In this document: in pieces, positions 1-7,071 of the stretch | Layout of the letters: each line of letters opens with the position of its first letter | How positions within the stretch are numbered: position 1 is the first letter of the stretch | Assembly (NCBI GenBank): GCA_946612455.1 | Contig: CAMOER010000001.1 | Span: 1 to 64,000 of the forward strand | Length of the DNA stretch: 64,000 nt | Direction: 5' to 3' | Origin: UBA3305 sp002373555 | GTDB lineage: Bacteria > Bacillota > Clostridia > Lachnospirales > Lachnospiraceae | Translations under genes and position numbers: made by a program | Notes under the pieces: generated by a model | Database searches by the model: none | Told to the model about the DNA's origin: nothing | The model's input: only the letters and a program-made list of their open reading frames with translations

Positions 1-436
1 GCATGGCTGCGAGCAGGTTGTTGGCTGCGCCGATGGCATGGAAGTCACCGGTGAAATGCAGGTTGATGTCCTCCATGGGAACGACCTGGGCATAGCCGCC
101 GCCGGCTGCGCCGCCCTTGATGCCGAAGACCGGGCCGAGAGACGGCTCACGAAGAGCGACCATGGCATTCTTTCCGATCCGTCTGAGACCGTCCGTCAGA
201 CCTACGCTGGTGGTGGTCTTTCCTTCACCGGCAGGAGTCGGGGTGATGGCGGTAACCAGGATCAGCTTTCCGTTCGGCTTATCCGCCATATCTTTCAGCA
301 GTCTGTAATCGATCTTCGCTTTATAGTTTCCGTACTGTTCAAGATAATCCTCAGGAACACCGGCGACCTTCGCGATCTCCGTGATCTTCTTCATTTTGCA
401 TTCCTGTGCGATCTCAATATCGGTTTTATAACCCAT
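1..436 (-). CDS. fhs: Formate-tetrahydrofolate ligase, N-terminal part (cut by window edge)
   Basis: Only the first ~145 codons lie in the window; the rest is beyond base 1. The protein begins MGYKTDIEIAQ and carries the family P-loop TPTPAGEGKTTTSVGL at residues 65-80, followed by GPVFGIKGGAAGGGYAQV and LHFTGDFHA, all characteristic of 10-formyl-THF synthetase. The ATG at 436 follows an AAGGAGGAG ribosome site (443-450) and a matched promoter. Fhs interconverts formate, ATP and THF with 10-formyl-THF. In a histidine degrader it can run toward ATP and formate, using one-carbon units released by FtcD and FchA, both of which are encoded in this window. The context therefore suggests a catabolic as well as a biosynthetic role. 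Identification is firm; the gene is partial only because of the window edge. Confidence 0.95.
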   Translation of the reverse strand, partial: MGYKTDIEIAQECKMKKITEIAKVAGVPEDYLEQYGNYKAKIDYRLLKDMADKPNGKLILVTAITPTPAGEGKTTTSVGLTDGLRRIGKNAMVALREPSLGPVFGIKGGAAGGGYAQVVPMEDINLHFTGDFHAIGAANNLLAAM

Positions 437-498
437 GATAATCTCCTCCTTCCGGAAGCGGCATTCATTCCTTTGCCGGTGACATTTTTTACAGGTGC

Positions 499-527
499 AT
501 TATATATGAAGGGTGCTGCAATGTAAA
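499..527 (-). promoter_or_regulatory. Sigma-A promoter of fhs
   Basis: Read on the minus strand: TTTACA (527-522), 17-bp spacer, TATAAT (504-499). This lies about 65 bp before the fhs start. The remaining bases up to 695 are AT-rich with no gene that I can support. Confidence 0.7.
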
Positions 528-695
528 TGATTTTCGTGTCTTTCATAGACAAATCGGACTTGATTTGATAAATCTAATCGGTCCATTGCTGAAAAAACGA
601 AAGTCTGCATTTGCAGGCGCCATATATAATTGATAAGATGCGTAAATAATTGGCTGTTTGCGCCTTGCCGCTTAATTTTGTAAACCAGGCAATTC

Positions 696-1130
696 TCAGA
701 CACCCGGCAGATCCTTCGTCTCGAAATAGGATTTCAGTTCGACCGAAGTCAGGGAATCACCGTATTTTTTGATGTTCGAAAGCAGTGTATCGAGTGCGTT
801 CGTATCCTTGACGGCAAACTTCAGAACAGCATTATAATGACCGACCACATGGCTGTGTTCCGTGATCATCTCCGACTGCTCGCAGAACCGGCAGAACGCA
901 GTATATTTTTCCGGCTCGCAGGCGACCATGATGAAGCCGGTGATCCCGCAGTCGAGCCGTGTGCGGTCGATGCGGATGCGGTAAGACCTGATGATGCCTT
1001 CATCCTCCATCTTCCGGATGCGCTCGCCGACGGCCGGCGGCGTCAGGCCGACCTTTTCGCCGATGGAGCGCAGTGTCCTCGTGCAGTCTTCCTGAAGCGA
1101 GTTCAGGATCTGGATATCTGTTGCGTCCAT
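696..1130 (-). CDS. Lrp/AsnC family transcriptional regulator
   Basis: 144 residues from the ATG at 1130, which follows CAGGAG at 8 bp; a start further upstream at 1187 has no ribosome site and would add a tail foreign to the family. The N-terminal AsnC-type winged helix is evident (DATDIQILNSLQEDCTRTLR, then GLTPPAVGERIRKMEDEGII). The C-terminal half is a RAM/effector-binding domain with VVGHYNAVLKF. Lrp-family proteins are octameric regulators that sense amino acids. The gene is 112 bp downstream of hutD on the same strand and just before fhs, so a role in sensing histidine or a product is plausible but inferred. No terminator was recognised between hutD and this gene. Confidence 0.9.
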   Translation of the reverse strand: MDATDIQILNSLQEDCTRTLRSIGEKVGLTPPAVGERIRKMEDEGIIRSYRIRIDRTRLDCGITGFIMVACEPEKYTAFCRFCEQSEMITEHSHVVGHYNAVLKFAVKDTNALDTLLSNIKKYGDSLTSVELKSYFETKDLPGV

Positions 1131-1242
1131 AGAGTAATCTCCTGCAGATCTCTGTATGTGTTTTTGTTGCGATGCTTTCCGCGTCACGCCGGTTCAGCTC
1201 ATCTGTGCCGGAAACAGGGGTCGCTCCGCCTGCGCTCCCGTT

Positions 1243-1851
1243 TTACTGCTCCTGCTTGATATAAATGCAGATGATCATCATGTCTCTGTCCGGCTTCACC
1301 TGCAGACCGCCAACCGCATCTGACGAATCAAACAGCACAAGCTCGCCTTCCTGAATCCCCGGCACGGACGGATCCGCAAACCCAAGCGTCCCCGGATCGG
1401 AAACAAAGATCCCGACGGTCTCCGCCTCGTCCGGCTGCTTCCAGATCCCTGCCAGATCTCCGACAGCGCAAGTGCTTCCGGCCGCCAGCTTTACCGCCTC
1501 GATTTCCCCCTCTGCTTTTCCTTTGCGCAGCATCAGGTTGAAATCCGTCACAACACCTTCACTGATCGTCTCGCTTGCACCGTCAAACCGCGCCGCCTGC
1601 CCCGGCTCCAGTTCATACCACGCACCCGCATCATGCTTCATGCGCAGATTCCCTTTTCTCGTCGTGATCAGGCGCATATAATCCGGCAGTGCCGTAAAAG
1701 TACTCTTCTCATCCTGCACGACCGCGCTGGACAGACGCCAGATAAAGTCCCGGTCCGCATAGACTGCGCCTTCCGGGCAGATCGCAAGCTCTGTTGTCGT
1801 CCCGCCGGACCATTCCGTCGTTTTCGTATCATTTTTCCGTATGATTTTCAT
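1243..1851 (-). CDS. hutD: HutD family cupin-like protein
   Basis: 202 residues from the ATG at 1851 (GGGAG 8 bp upstream). It begins MKIIRKNDTKTTEWSGGTTTELAI. The W-x-GG-T-T-E-L segment followed by FIWRLSSAVV and a later YELEPGQAARFDG is the HutD signature. HutD proteins accompany histidine-utilisation genes in many bacteria and have a bicupin fold; their role is thought to be regulatory, possibly setting an upper limit on hut activity, and no enzymatic reaction is established. Here it is separated from the hut core but adjacent to the molybdenum-hydroxylase operon, which links that operon to histidine-like substrates. An in-frame extension to 1902 lacks a ribosome site. Confidence 0.88.
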   Translation of the reverse strand: MKIIRKNDTKTTEWSGGTTTELAICPEGAVYADRDFIWRLSSAVVQDEKSTFTALPDYMRLITTRKGNLRMKHDAGAWYELEPGQAARFDGASETISEGVVTDFNLMLRKGKAEGEIEAVKLAAGSTCAVGDLAGIWKQPDEAETVGIFVSDPGTLGFADPSVPGIQEGELVLFDSSDAVGGLQVKPDRDMMIICIYIKQEQ

Positions 1852-1909
1852 CTTGTTATCTCCCGATCTCGCCTTAACGGGTGCAGAACCTGCCTTTTCC
1901 AAGCAACGC

Positions 1910-2109
1910 TACCCCTTTTTAGCTTCTTTGAAGATGCCTTTTACCGAAAAAAGGGTATCCTCCTGCAATATTCAGACTGCAGCGCCCAAAAGCAACACTT
2001 TTCAACCTGTTTTTGGGGTATCGTCTGCCTATCAGAGCCATTCTCCGCCCAATGAGCAGTTTCCAGTATATTTGTTCTGATTATACCCGCCCTGCGTCAA
2101 AAATAAGTC
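1910..2109 (-). promoter_or_regulatory. Promoter and structured leader before hutD
   Basis: The 352 bases between hutD and the next gene hold a TATAAT (2085-2080, minus strand) with only a weak GACTTA -35 at 18 bp. A transcript from it would have a ~220-nt leader. The arms TACCCCTTTTT (1910-1920) and AAAAAAGGGTA (1947-1957) can pair across an inner CTTCTTTGAAG hairpin (1923-1933). I do not recognise a known riboswitch. Confidence 0.35.
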
Positions 2110-2139
2110 TAAAAACCATCATTGCGCTTATACAAATGC

Positions 2140-2186
2140 AAAAAAAACGCAGAAAGTGATACTGCAGCAGCACACTTTCCGCGTTT
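2140..2186 (-). terminator. Rho-independent terminator of the molybdenum-hydroxylase operon
   Basis: A 14-bp stem with one mismatch (2145-2158 with 2173-2186) is followed on the minus strand by a T run. It lies 18 bases after the stop of the 2204-2749 gene and marks the end of the long minus-strand unit. Confidence 0.85.
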
Positions 2187-2203
2187 CCGTACATTACACC
2201 GAT

Positions 2204-2749
2204 TTACAGCGATTTCTGGACACGGTTCCCGTCTGCCTCGATCGGCAGATAACGGATCCTGGCGCCCATTTCATATTTACCGTAAAAGGCGACATAATAA
2301 GGTCTGTAGATCGACCGCATCGAAACCAGTTCCGCATAGGCGACCTTTCCGATCTGACGGCGGACCATGCGGAGTGCCGCCCGCTTTGCGGCGTCGAAGA
2401 TCTTCTCATCTGAAAACTCCGTTTTCTGAATGGATTCCTCCTTCTCCACCTCGATCTCGACCGTCTTCACTTCTTCCTCCGCGTAGCTGGCAGTGCATCT
2501 GGTGCCTTCCACCATCATACGGATCTTCTGGGAAGGTTTTTTGAACTTTTCCGACAGCCCCAGCCATTTGATCAGGGGTGCGGGCTGATAGTCGAGACGC
2601 ATGATGACTTCCCGGCTTTCCAGATAGATCAGCTTCAATGTGATTTCTCCGCCGCCGTAAAGCGCCTTTCCGAACACATTTCCGCCGGCCCTTGCCTTCT
2701 TCAAGGCTTCTTCTACTGTCATTGTGATCGGTGTTGCTGTGATCTTCAT
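2204..2749 (-). CDS. Protein of unknown function, last gene of the operon
   Basis: 181 residues, start ATG at 2749 after GGGAAGGAT. I do not recognise the family. It has no signal peptide or membrane segment. It opens with MKITATPITMTVEEALKKARAG, has an aromatic, basic middle part (LDYQPAPLIKWLGLSEKFKK), an acidic stretch EIEVEKEES, and a basic C-terminal half rich in Arg and Tyr (AALRMVRRQIGKV, SIYRPYYVAFYGKY). It ends 18 bases before a strong terminator and starts 39 bp after the symporter gene, so it is almost certainly co-transcribed with the transporter, Fe-S protein and molybdenum hydroxylase. A soluble accessory or regulatory role is possible but unsupported by any motif I can see. Confidence 0.7.
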   Translation of the reverse strand: MKITATPITMTVEEALKKARAGGNVFGKALYGGGEITLKLIYLESREVIMRLDYQPAPLIKWLGLSEKFKKPSQKIRMMVEGTRCTASYAEEEVKTVEIEVEKEESIQKTEFSDEKIFDAAKRAALRMVRRQIGKVAYAELVSMRSIYRPYYVAFYGKYEMGARIRYLPIEADGNRVQKSL

Positions 2750-2788
2750 ATCCTTCCCGTCCTTTTCTTGCAGACCGTCTGCCGGTTC

Positions 2789-4507
2789 TTACTTGCCTCT
2801 CAGTGCCCGCTTCTCATCCTGCAGCGCCTTCGCACCGAATCCGAACTTGAAGACTTCGTAGATGTAACGGCAGAAAATGATGATGGTCATGCCGGCTGCC
2901 ACTGCGGGCGCCATGTATCCGATGACCCAGTCAACACGGTTGATGATGCCCCAGGAATAAATGATCGCAAGAACAGCATACAGCAGGCAGAGCGCACCGT
3001 CAACACCGAACCACTCGACCTTCGTCTGATTGTGATACTCTTCGGGCGTCATTCCGCCGTAGGCAACGGTCTCTCCTGTTGCTCCTGCTACTGCAGCGAA
3101 GCCCTGGTTGAGCTCAACGCCGAAGCGGTTTCCGACCAGGAACGCAATGAGCGAGATCGGCAGGGACGCCAGCATGGCATCCACTTCGCCGCCCAGGAAT
3201 CCGATCGACAGGGGCTGCACATAGGTGAAGAAGATCCAGGATAGCGCACCGGTCACCATGGAGGCAACGCCTGCAACATTTGTCTTCTTACCTTCATACA
3301 TGATCGCGATAATGACCGGCCAGAACAGGACCGACATACTGATACTGGACAGGAAGATCATGGCATCGTAAACCAGCGGGAACATGAATGCGGATGACAG
3401 GCCGATCACACCGAAGATCACGCAGGCGACCCTGGTGATGGTGATCGACTGCTTATCGGTCAGCGGCACCTTGCGCAGCTTGTTGATGACATCGTTGGAA
3501 AGGATCTCACCGCCGATCAGATAATAGGAGTCGATGGTGGAAATGATGGCACCGAGCATACCGAAGATGAACAGACCTCTCATGACGACAGGCAGATTGG
3601 CCAGAACAAGCTGTACATATTCCACCTCGGGCTGGATCAGCTGTTCGGGGTCGATGGTGCGGACTACCATGGCGGCGAACATCAGGCAGGCATCCATGCT
3701 CATCCAGATGGAGAAGCAGGTCAGCATGGCTCTCTTACCGGTCTTGGGGCCGTTGGAAGCGGTAAATCTCTGATAGAATGCCGGATCCTTATACACATTG
3801 ATGCAGATCAGGATCAAAACCAGGGCTCGGCCGAAGGAGATTCCTCCGAACGGCGTCATCAGCGATGGATCGATCGCGTCGAGTCCGGCCTGGATGCCGG
3901 CAAATCCGCCTACTTCACGGAACAGTCCCGGGAAGACGAGCGATACGGCAAGCAACATGAAGAAGAAGAACAGCATATCCGTGATCGCAACGCCCATCAG
4001 ACCGCCGATACAGGTCAGCAGGATCGAGATCACGATGGCAATGACAGCCACGACATACTTGTTCATTCCCCAGGCGGCTTCTCCGATATAACCGGTCGCG
4101 GCGATTTCGGAGATCGAAAGGGAACTGATGATCAGGACGATGGCGCCGAGGATCGCGGCGAACTTGCCGTAGAATCTCTCCAGCAGTTCCGTCATCGTGG
4201 AATTCACTTTGATCGAGATCTTGGGAGCGATCCACAGAGCCAGCGGGAAACGTACAAGGTGCGCGCCGATCGACCAGATGAAGAAGGCGGCAACACCCAT
4301 TGTGGTGGCGTAGCCGACAGTTCCGATCGTTCCGTTTCCGCCGTACCAGGAAGCCGCGAGGGTACCTACAGCAAGCGACCAGGGAAGCGCTTTGTTGGCA
4401 TGGTAGAAGCTCTCCATGTCATCACTCATCTTACCCATCAGGCGGCCGGCTGCGAACACAGCGATGATACACACGATGATCGTAATGTTGTCACCAAGAG
4501 TCAGCAT
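2789..4507 (-). CDS. Sodium:solute symporter (SSS) family transporter
   Basis: 572 residues, start ATG at 4507 after AAGGAGGAAAA. About 13-14 hydrophobic segments, with the SSS N-terminal pattern (SFYHANKALPWSLAVGTLAASW, close in style to PutP/SglT) and SSISEIAATGYIG further on. The C-terminus is longer than that of PutP and includes a soluble loop (YGGMTPEEYHNQTK) before two last helices. SSS proteins couple uptake of organic solutes to sodium entry at the cytoplasmic membrane. It follows the Fe-S gene by 28 bp and shares the operon with a molybdenum hydroxylase and two HAL homologues, so it probably imports their substrate. The substrate cannot be read from sequence. Confidence 0.88.
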   Translation of the reverse strand: MLTLGDNITIIVCIIAVFAAGRLMGKMSDDMESFYHANKALPWSLAVGTLAASWYGGNGTIGTVGYATTMGVAAFFIWSIGAHLVRFPLALWIAPKISIKVNSTMTELLERFYGKFAAILGAIVLIISSLSISEIAATGYIGEAAWGMNKYVVAVIAIVISILLTCIGGLMGVAITDMLFFFFMLLAVSLVFPGLFREVGGFAGIQAGLDAIDPSLMTPFGGISFGRALVLILICINVYKDPAFYQRFTASNGPKTGKRAMLTCFSIWMSMDACLMFAAMVVRTIDPEQLIQPEVEYVQLVLANLPVVMRGLFIFGMLGAIISTIDSYYLIGGEILSNDVINKLRKVPLTDKQSITITRVACVIFGVIGLSSAFMFPLVYDAMIFLSSISMSVLFWPVIIAIMYEGKKTNVAGVASMVTGALSWIFFTYVQPLSIGFLGGEVDAMLASLPISLIAFLVGNRFGVELNQGFAAVAGATGETVAYGGMTPEEYHNQTKVEWFGVDGALCLLYAVLAIIYSWGIINRVDWVIGYMAPAVAAGMTIIIFCRYIYEVFKFGFGAKALQDEKRALRGK

Positions 4508-4535
4508 AAATTTTCCTCCTTTTTGAACTTAAACA

Positions 4536-5507
4536 TCAGGTTGCAGACGGGGTCCGAGGAACCAGCTCGATCGCATGGACAGGACAGTTCTCCGAGCAGA
4601 TGGTGCAGCCCCAGCATTTCTCGGGATCGAACACCACCTTCTTATCCCCTCCGCGATAAAAGGCTCCAAAGTTACAGATCTTTGTGCATTTGCCGCACAT
4701 GATACATTTTTCTTCATCCCATCTGATCAGGTAATGCGATCTGGGATAAATGCCGCGGGATCCGCAGGCTCTCGCCATCTGCAGCGGATAACAGCAGTAT
4801 CCGTCACAGTTGCAGATGCCAAAATCCTCCCCGTTCTGCATCAGGCCCTTCCGGTTGGCTTCGAGAAGCCTTTTTTTGGCTTCTTCCGCCGAGACCACGA
4901 TGCCGTGACCGCGGTCCAGCTCGGAATTCGGTCCGTTATTGAACATCATGCAGACATCTACAGGGCGGTCATGGTCGTACATCATCGCCTTGCAGTTGCA
5001 GGGCTGGATGCCGCAGGAATCCGCGTGACGGTCCACGAAAGCATATGCTTCCTCCAGCGTCAGATAGTCGCTGTTGTGGACATGCGTATCCTCCCCGCGC
5101 ATCTTCGCTCTGACATCATCGCCGTAGATCCCGAAATAGACCTCGAAATCCCACCGGTTCAGCGCCGCCTTGACTTCCGGGGAGAACTTCCCGTATTCGT
5201 AAGGCTCGTACTGGGCAAAATACGGATACCGGCCGTAAAAGCTGCCGATCTGATAATACATCCCGTCATCCTTCGGCACCTTATTGATGACGGCGCGGTG
5301 ATAACACTCCCGGATAAAATCCGGCGCGCTCCAGGCAAGACGGGCTTCCAGGACTTTCTTTTCCAGTTCCTGCTCGGGAACCGGATCCGGCCCCATCGTC
5401 AGGATCATCATCCATTCCGACTCTTTTACCATCGCGTCGGCCTGTTCCGTAAATTCGTCCGGGACGCCGAACAGTCTTCTGGCTTCGGTCAGTTGTTCTC
5501 GTTCCAT
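4536..5507 (-). CDS. Cysteine-rich protein with C-terminal 2x[4Fe-4S] ferredoxin domain
   Basis: 323 residues, start ATG at 5507 after AAAAGGAG. The C-terminal ~60 residues hold two classical clusters, CIMCGKCTKIC and CWGCTICSENC. Before them is a second cysteine-rich block (CGIQPCNCKAMM, then PVDVCMMF, then GICNCDGYCCYPL) of the kind found in Fe-S redox proteins attached to anaerobic catabolic enzymes. The first ~170 residues are soluble and unlike anything I can name. In this operon it could carry electrons from the molybdenum hydroxylase to another acceptor, avoiding direct NAD reduction; that is inference. It has its own candidate promoter (150-bp gap upstream) bearing the same TGGACATTT box as the operon promoter. 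Confidence 0.82.
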   Translation of the reverse strand: MEREQLTEARRLFGVPDEFTEQADAMVKESEWMMILTMGPDPVPEQELEKKVLEARLAWSAPDFIRECYHRAVINKVPKDDGMYYQIGSFYGRYPYFAQYEPYEYGKFSPEVKAALNRWDFEVYFGIYGDDVRAKMRGEDTHVHNSDYLTLEEAYAFVDRHADSCGIQPCNCKAMMYDHDRPVDVCMMFNNGPNSELDRGHGIVVSAEEAKKRLLEANRKGLMQNGEDFGICNCDGYCCYPLQMARACGSRGIYPRSHYLIRWDEEKCIMCGKCTKICNFGAFYRGGDKKVVFDPEKCWGCTICSENCPVHAIELVPRTPSAT

Positions 5508-5554
5508 GGCAGCTCCTTTTCCGGTCTACCGGTCTTCTGCTATCCTGATGAAGA

Positions 5555-5646
5555 TGGACATTTACTGTCATAGCATAAAAAAGCAGCGACTAGAAAATGT
5601 CCATTTTGACACTTTAATTCGATAAAATCCGCTATTATTATCGAAT
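5555..5646 (-). promoter_or_regulatory. Internal promoter region with regulator-box copies and an inverted repeat
   Basis: In the 151-bp gap between the FAD subunit and the Fe-S gene: TGGACATTT on the plus strand at 5555-5563, its reverse complement AAATGTCCA at 5595-5603, and a 9-bp inverted repeat ATTCGATAA (5617-5625) / TTATCGAAT (5638-5646). On the minus strand the box at 5603-5595 overlaps the -35 position of a possible TATGCT -10 (5577-5572). The same nonamer is tripled at 13471-13501. Confidence 0.45.
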
Positions 5647-5658
5647 GCGTGCAATTTT

Positions 5659-6573
5659 TTACAGAGATCCTGTACCGGCGGTCCTGCACATCAGTTCCAC
5701 TGCATCGTACACAACACCTCTGACAGCCCTCTCCTTGAATTCCTTCTCGCCTTCCCGGATCCGGAGTCTCGGCGGTCTCTTTCTGTTCAGGCGCACCGTG
5801 CGGATACGGTCAGACAACGAGACTGTCAGCTTTTCACATGCTTCCGCGCCGATCGCACCGCCGCCAAGGATCTCCTCCGCTTCGGGAAGCCTTACCGGGA
5901 ATCTGTCCACCGCGCCGAGGACGCCCTGCACAGATGCGATCTGCCCGTTATTCATCTCCCAGGACAGGCAGAGCGAGATCTCCGCGATCGTCACTTCCGC
6001 TCTGCCGCCAAGCTTGACAAAGCAGCTGCTCCGCTCCGGTCTTACCGGAATCAGGATCTCCTTCACGATCTCCTGTCCGCCGAGGCAGGTCTGCCCGAGT
6101 CCCGTCAGGAAACAGTCCGCGGGAACCGTCCTTTCCGTCCCATCGCCGGAAAGCAGCACCAGCGATGCATCCAGCAGATACAACACCGGAAGCATATCAC
6201 CCGCTACAGATGCGTTCCCCAGGCTGCCGCCAATGGTCCCGCGGTTCCTTACCTGTCTGGATCCGACATGATCACAGGCAAGCGCCAGGGCATTGGCATT
6301 CTGCCGCACCGCGTCTGAAGCGGCAATTTCCGCATGGCATTCCATCGCACCGATCCGCAGGAAGCATCCGTCTCCCGTATCCAGAAGTCCGATTCCCTTC
6401 AGTTCCGGCACCTTTACGAGGCTTACCAGGACCGGGATCTCCGGCGCATCGTTTTTGATCTCGATCATCAGGTCCGTCCCGCCGGCGATCACCCTGGAGC
6501 CCGGCGTCATTTCCGAAAGCGCTCCCGTCAGCGCCTGAAGATCCTTCGGCTGTAAATATTTCTCTACTGACAT
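5659..6573 (-). CDS. Molybdenum hydroxylase, FAD-binding medium subunit
   Basis: 304 residues, the usual length for CoxM/XdhB-type subunits. The FAD motifs are VIAGGTDLMIE (residues ~28-38) and TIGGSLGNASVAGD (~113-126), and the C-terminal CO-dehydrogenase flavoprotein domain follows. This subunit passes electrons from the 2Fe-2S subunit to NAD or another acceptor. The ATG at 6573 abuts the TAA of the upstream gene and is preceded by CAGGAGG. It is the third gene of a large-small-medium set within the SARP-controlled operon. Substrate specificity resides in the large subunit, so this subunit does not tell what is oxidised. No gene symbol is given because xanthine dehydrogenase activity is not shown. 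Confidence 0.93.
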   Translation of the reverse strand: MSVEKYLQPKDLQALTGALSEMTPGSRVIAGGTDLMIEIKNDAPEIPVLVSLVKVPELKGIGLLDTGDGCFLRIGAMECHAEIAASDAVRQNANALALACDHVGSRQVRNRGTIGGSLGNASVAGDMLPVLYLLDASLVLLSGDGTERTVPADCFLTGLGQTCLGGQEIVKEILIPVRPERSSCFVKLGGRAEVTIAEISLCLSWEMNNGQIASVQGVLGAVDRFPVRLPEAEEILGGGAIGAEACEKLTVSLSDRIRTVRLNRKRPPRLRIREGEKEFKERAVRGVVYDAVELMCRTAGTGSL

Positions 6574-7071
6574 TTATCGGCCCTCCTGCTGCACTGCAGC
6601 GGCATCCGCTTCCGCCTGATGGTCAGCCGCATACCGGATCGCAGCCCGGATCTGGGAATACCCGGTGCAGCGGCAGATATTGCCTGCGATCGCCCGTTTG
6701 ATCTCGTCATCTGTGGGATGCGGGTTCTCCATCAGCAGCGCTTTTGCCGAGAGGATCATTCCCGGCGTACAGAATCCGCACTGGAAAGCGCTGAACTTCA
6801 GGAACGCTTCCTGCAGGATATCGAGTTCCCCGTTCTTCTCCAGCCCTTCGATCGTCAGGATCTCGCAGCCGTCGATCTGCCCGGTCATGGTCAGACAGGA
6901 GTGCTGCGCTCTGCCGTCGATGATCACGGTACAGGCGCCGCATTCGCCTTCTCCGCAGCCTTCCTTGGCGCCGGTCAGGTGAAGATCTTCCCGCAGGAAG
7001 TCCAGCAGACGTCTGTCGGGATGGACATCCATTTCTTTCCGCTCACCGTTGATCACAAAGGAAATCTTCAT
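6574..7071 (-). CDS. Molybdenum hydroxylase, (2Fe-2S) small subunit
   Basis: 165 residues. The N-terminal plant-type ferredoxin cluster is GCGEGECGACTV with a further Cys after GRAQHS; the C-terminal helical cluster domain has FQCGFCTPGM and NICRCTGYSQI. Both 2Fe-2S clusters are therefore intact. The start ATG overlaps the stop of the large subunit as ATGA (7068-7071), which implies translational coupling. It relays electrons from the molybdopterin site to the FAD subunit. Length and motifs are fully typical of the CoxS/XdhC-like family; a C-terminal Ala/Glu-rich tail is the only unremarkable addition. Confidence 0.95.
   Translation of the reverse strand: MKISFVINGERKEMDVHPDRRLLDFLREDLHLTGAKEGCGEGECGACTVIIDGRAQHSCLTMTGQIDGCEILTIEGLEKNGELDILQEAFLKFSAFQCGFCTPGMILSAKALLMENPHPTDDEIKRAIAGNICRCTGYSQIRAAIRYAADHQAEADAAAVQQEGR

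Noticed and set aside
7022..7036. Another TGGACAT regulator box
   Set aside because: It lies inside the coding sequence of the 2Fe-2S subunit as a single copy without a phased neighbour or -10; probably chance.
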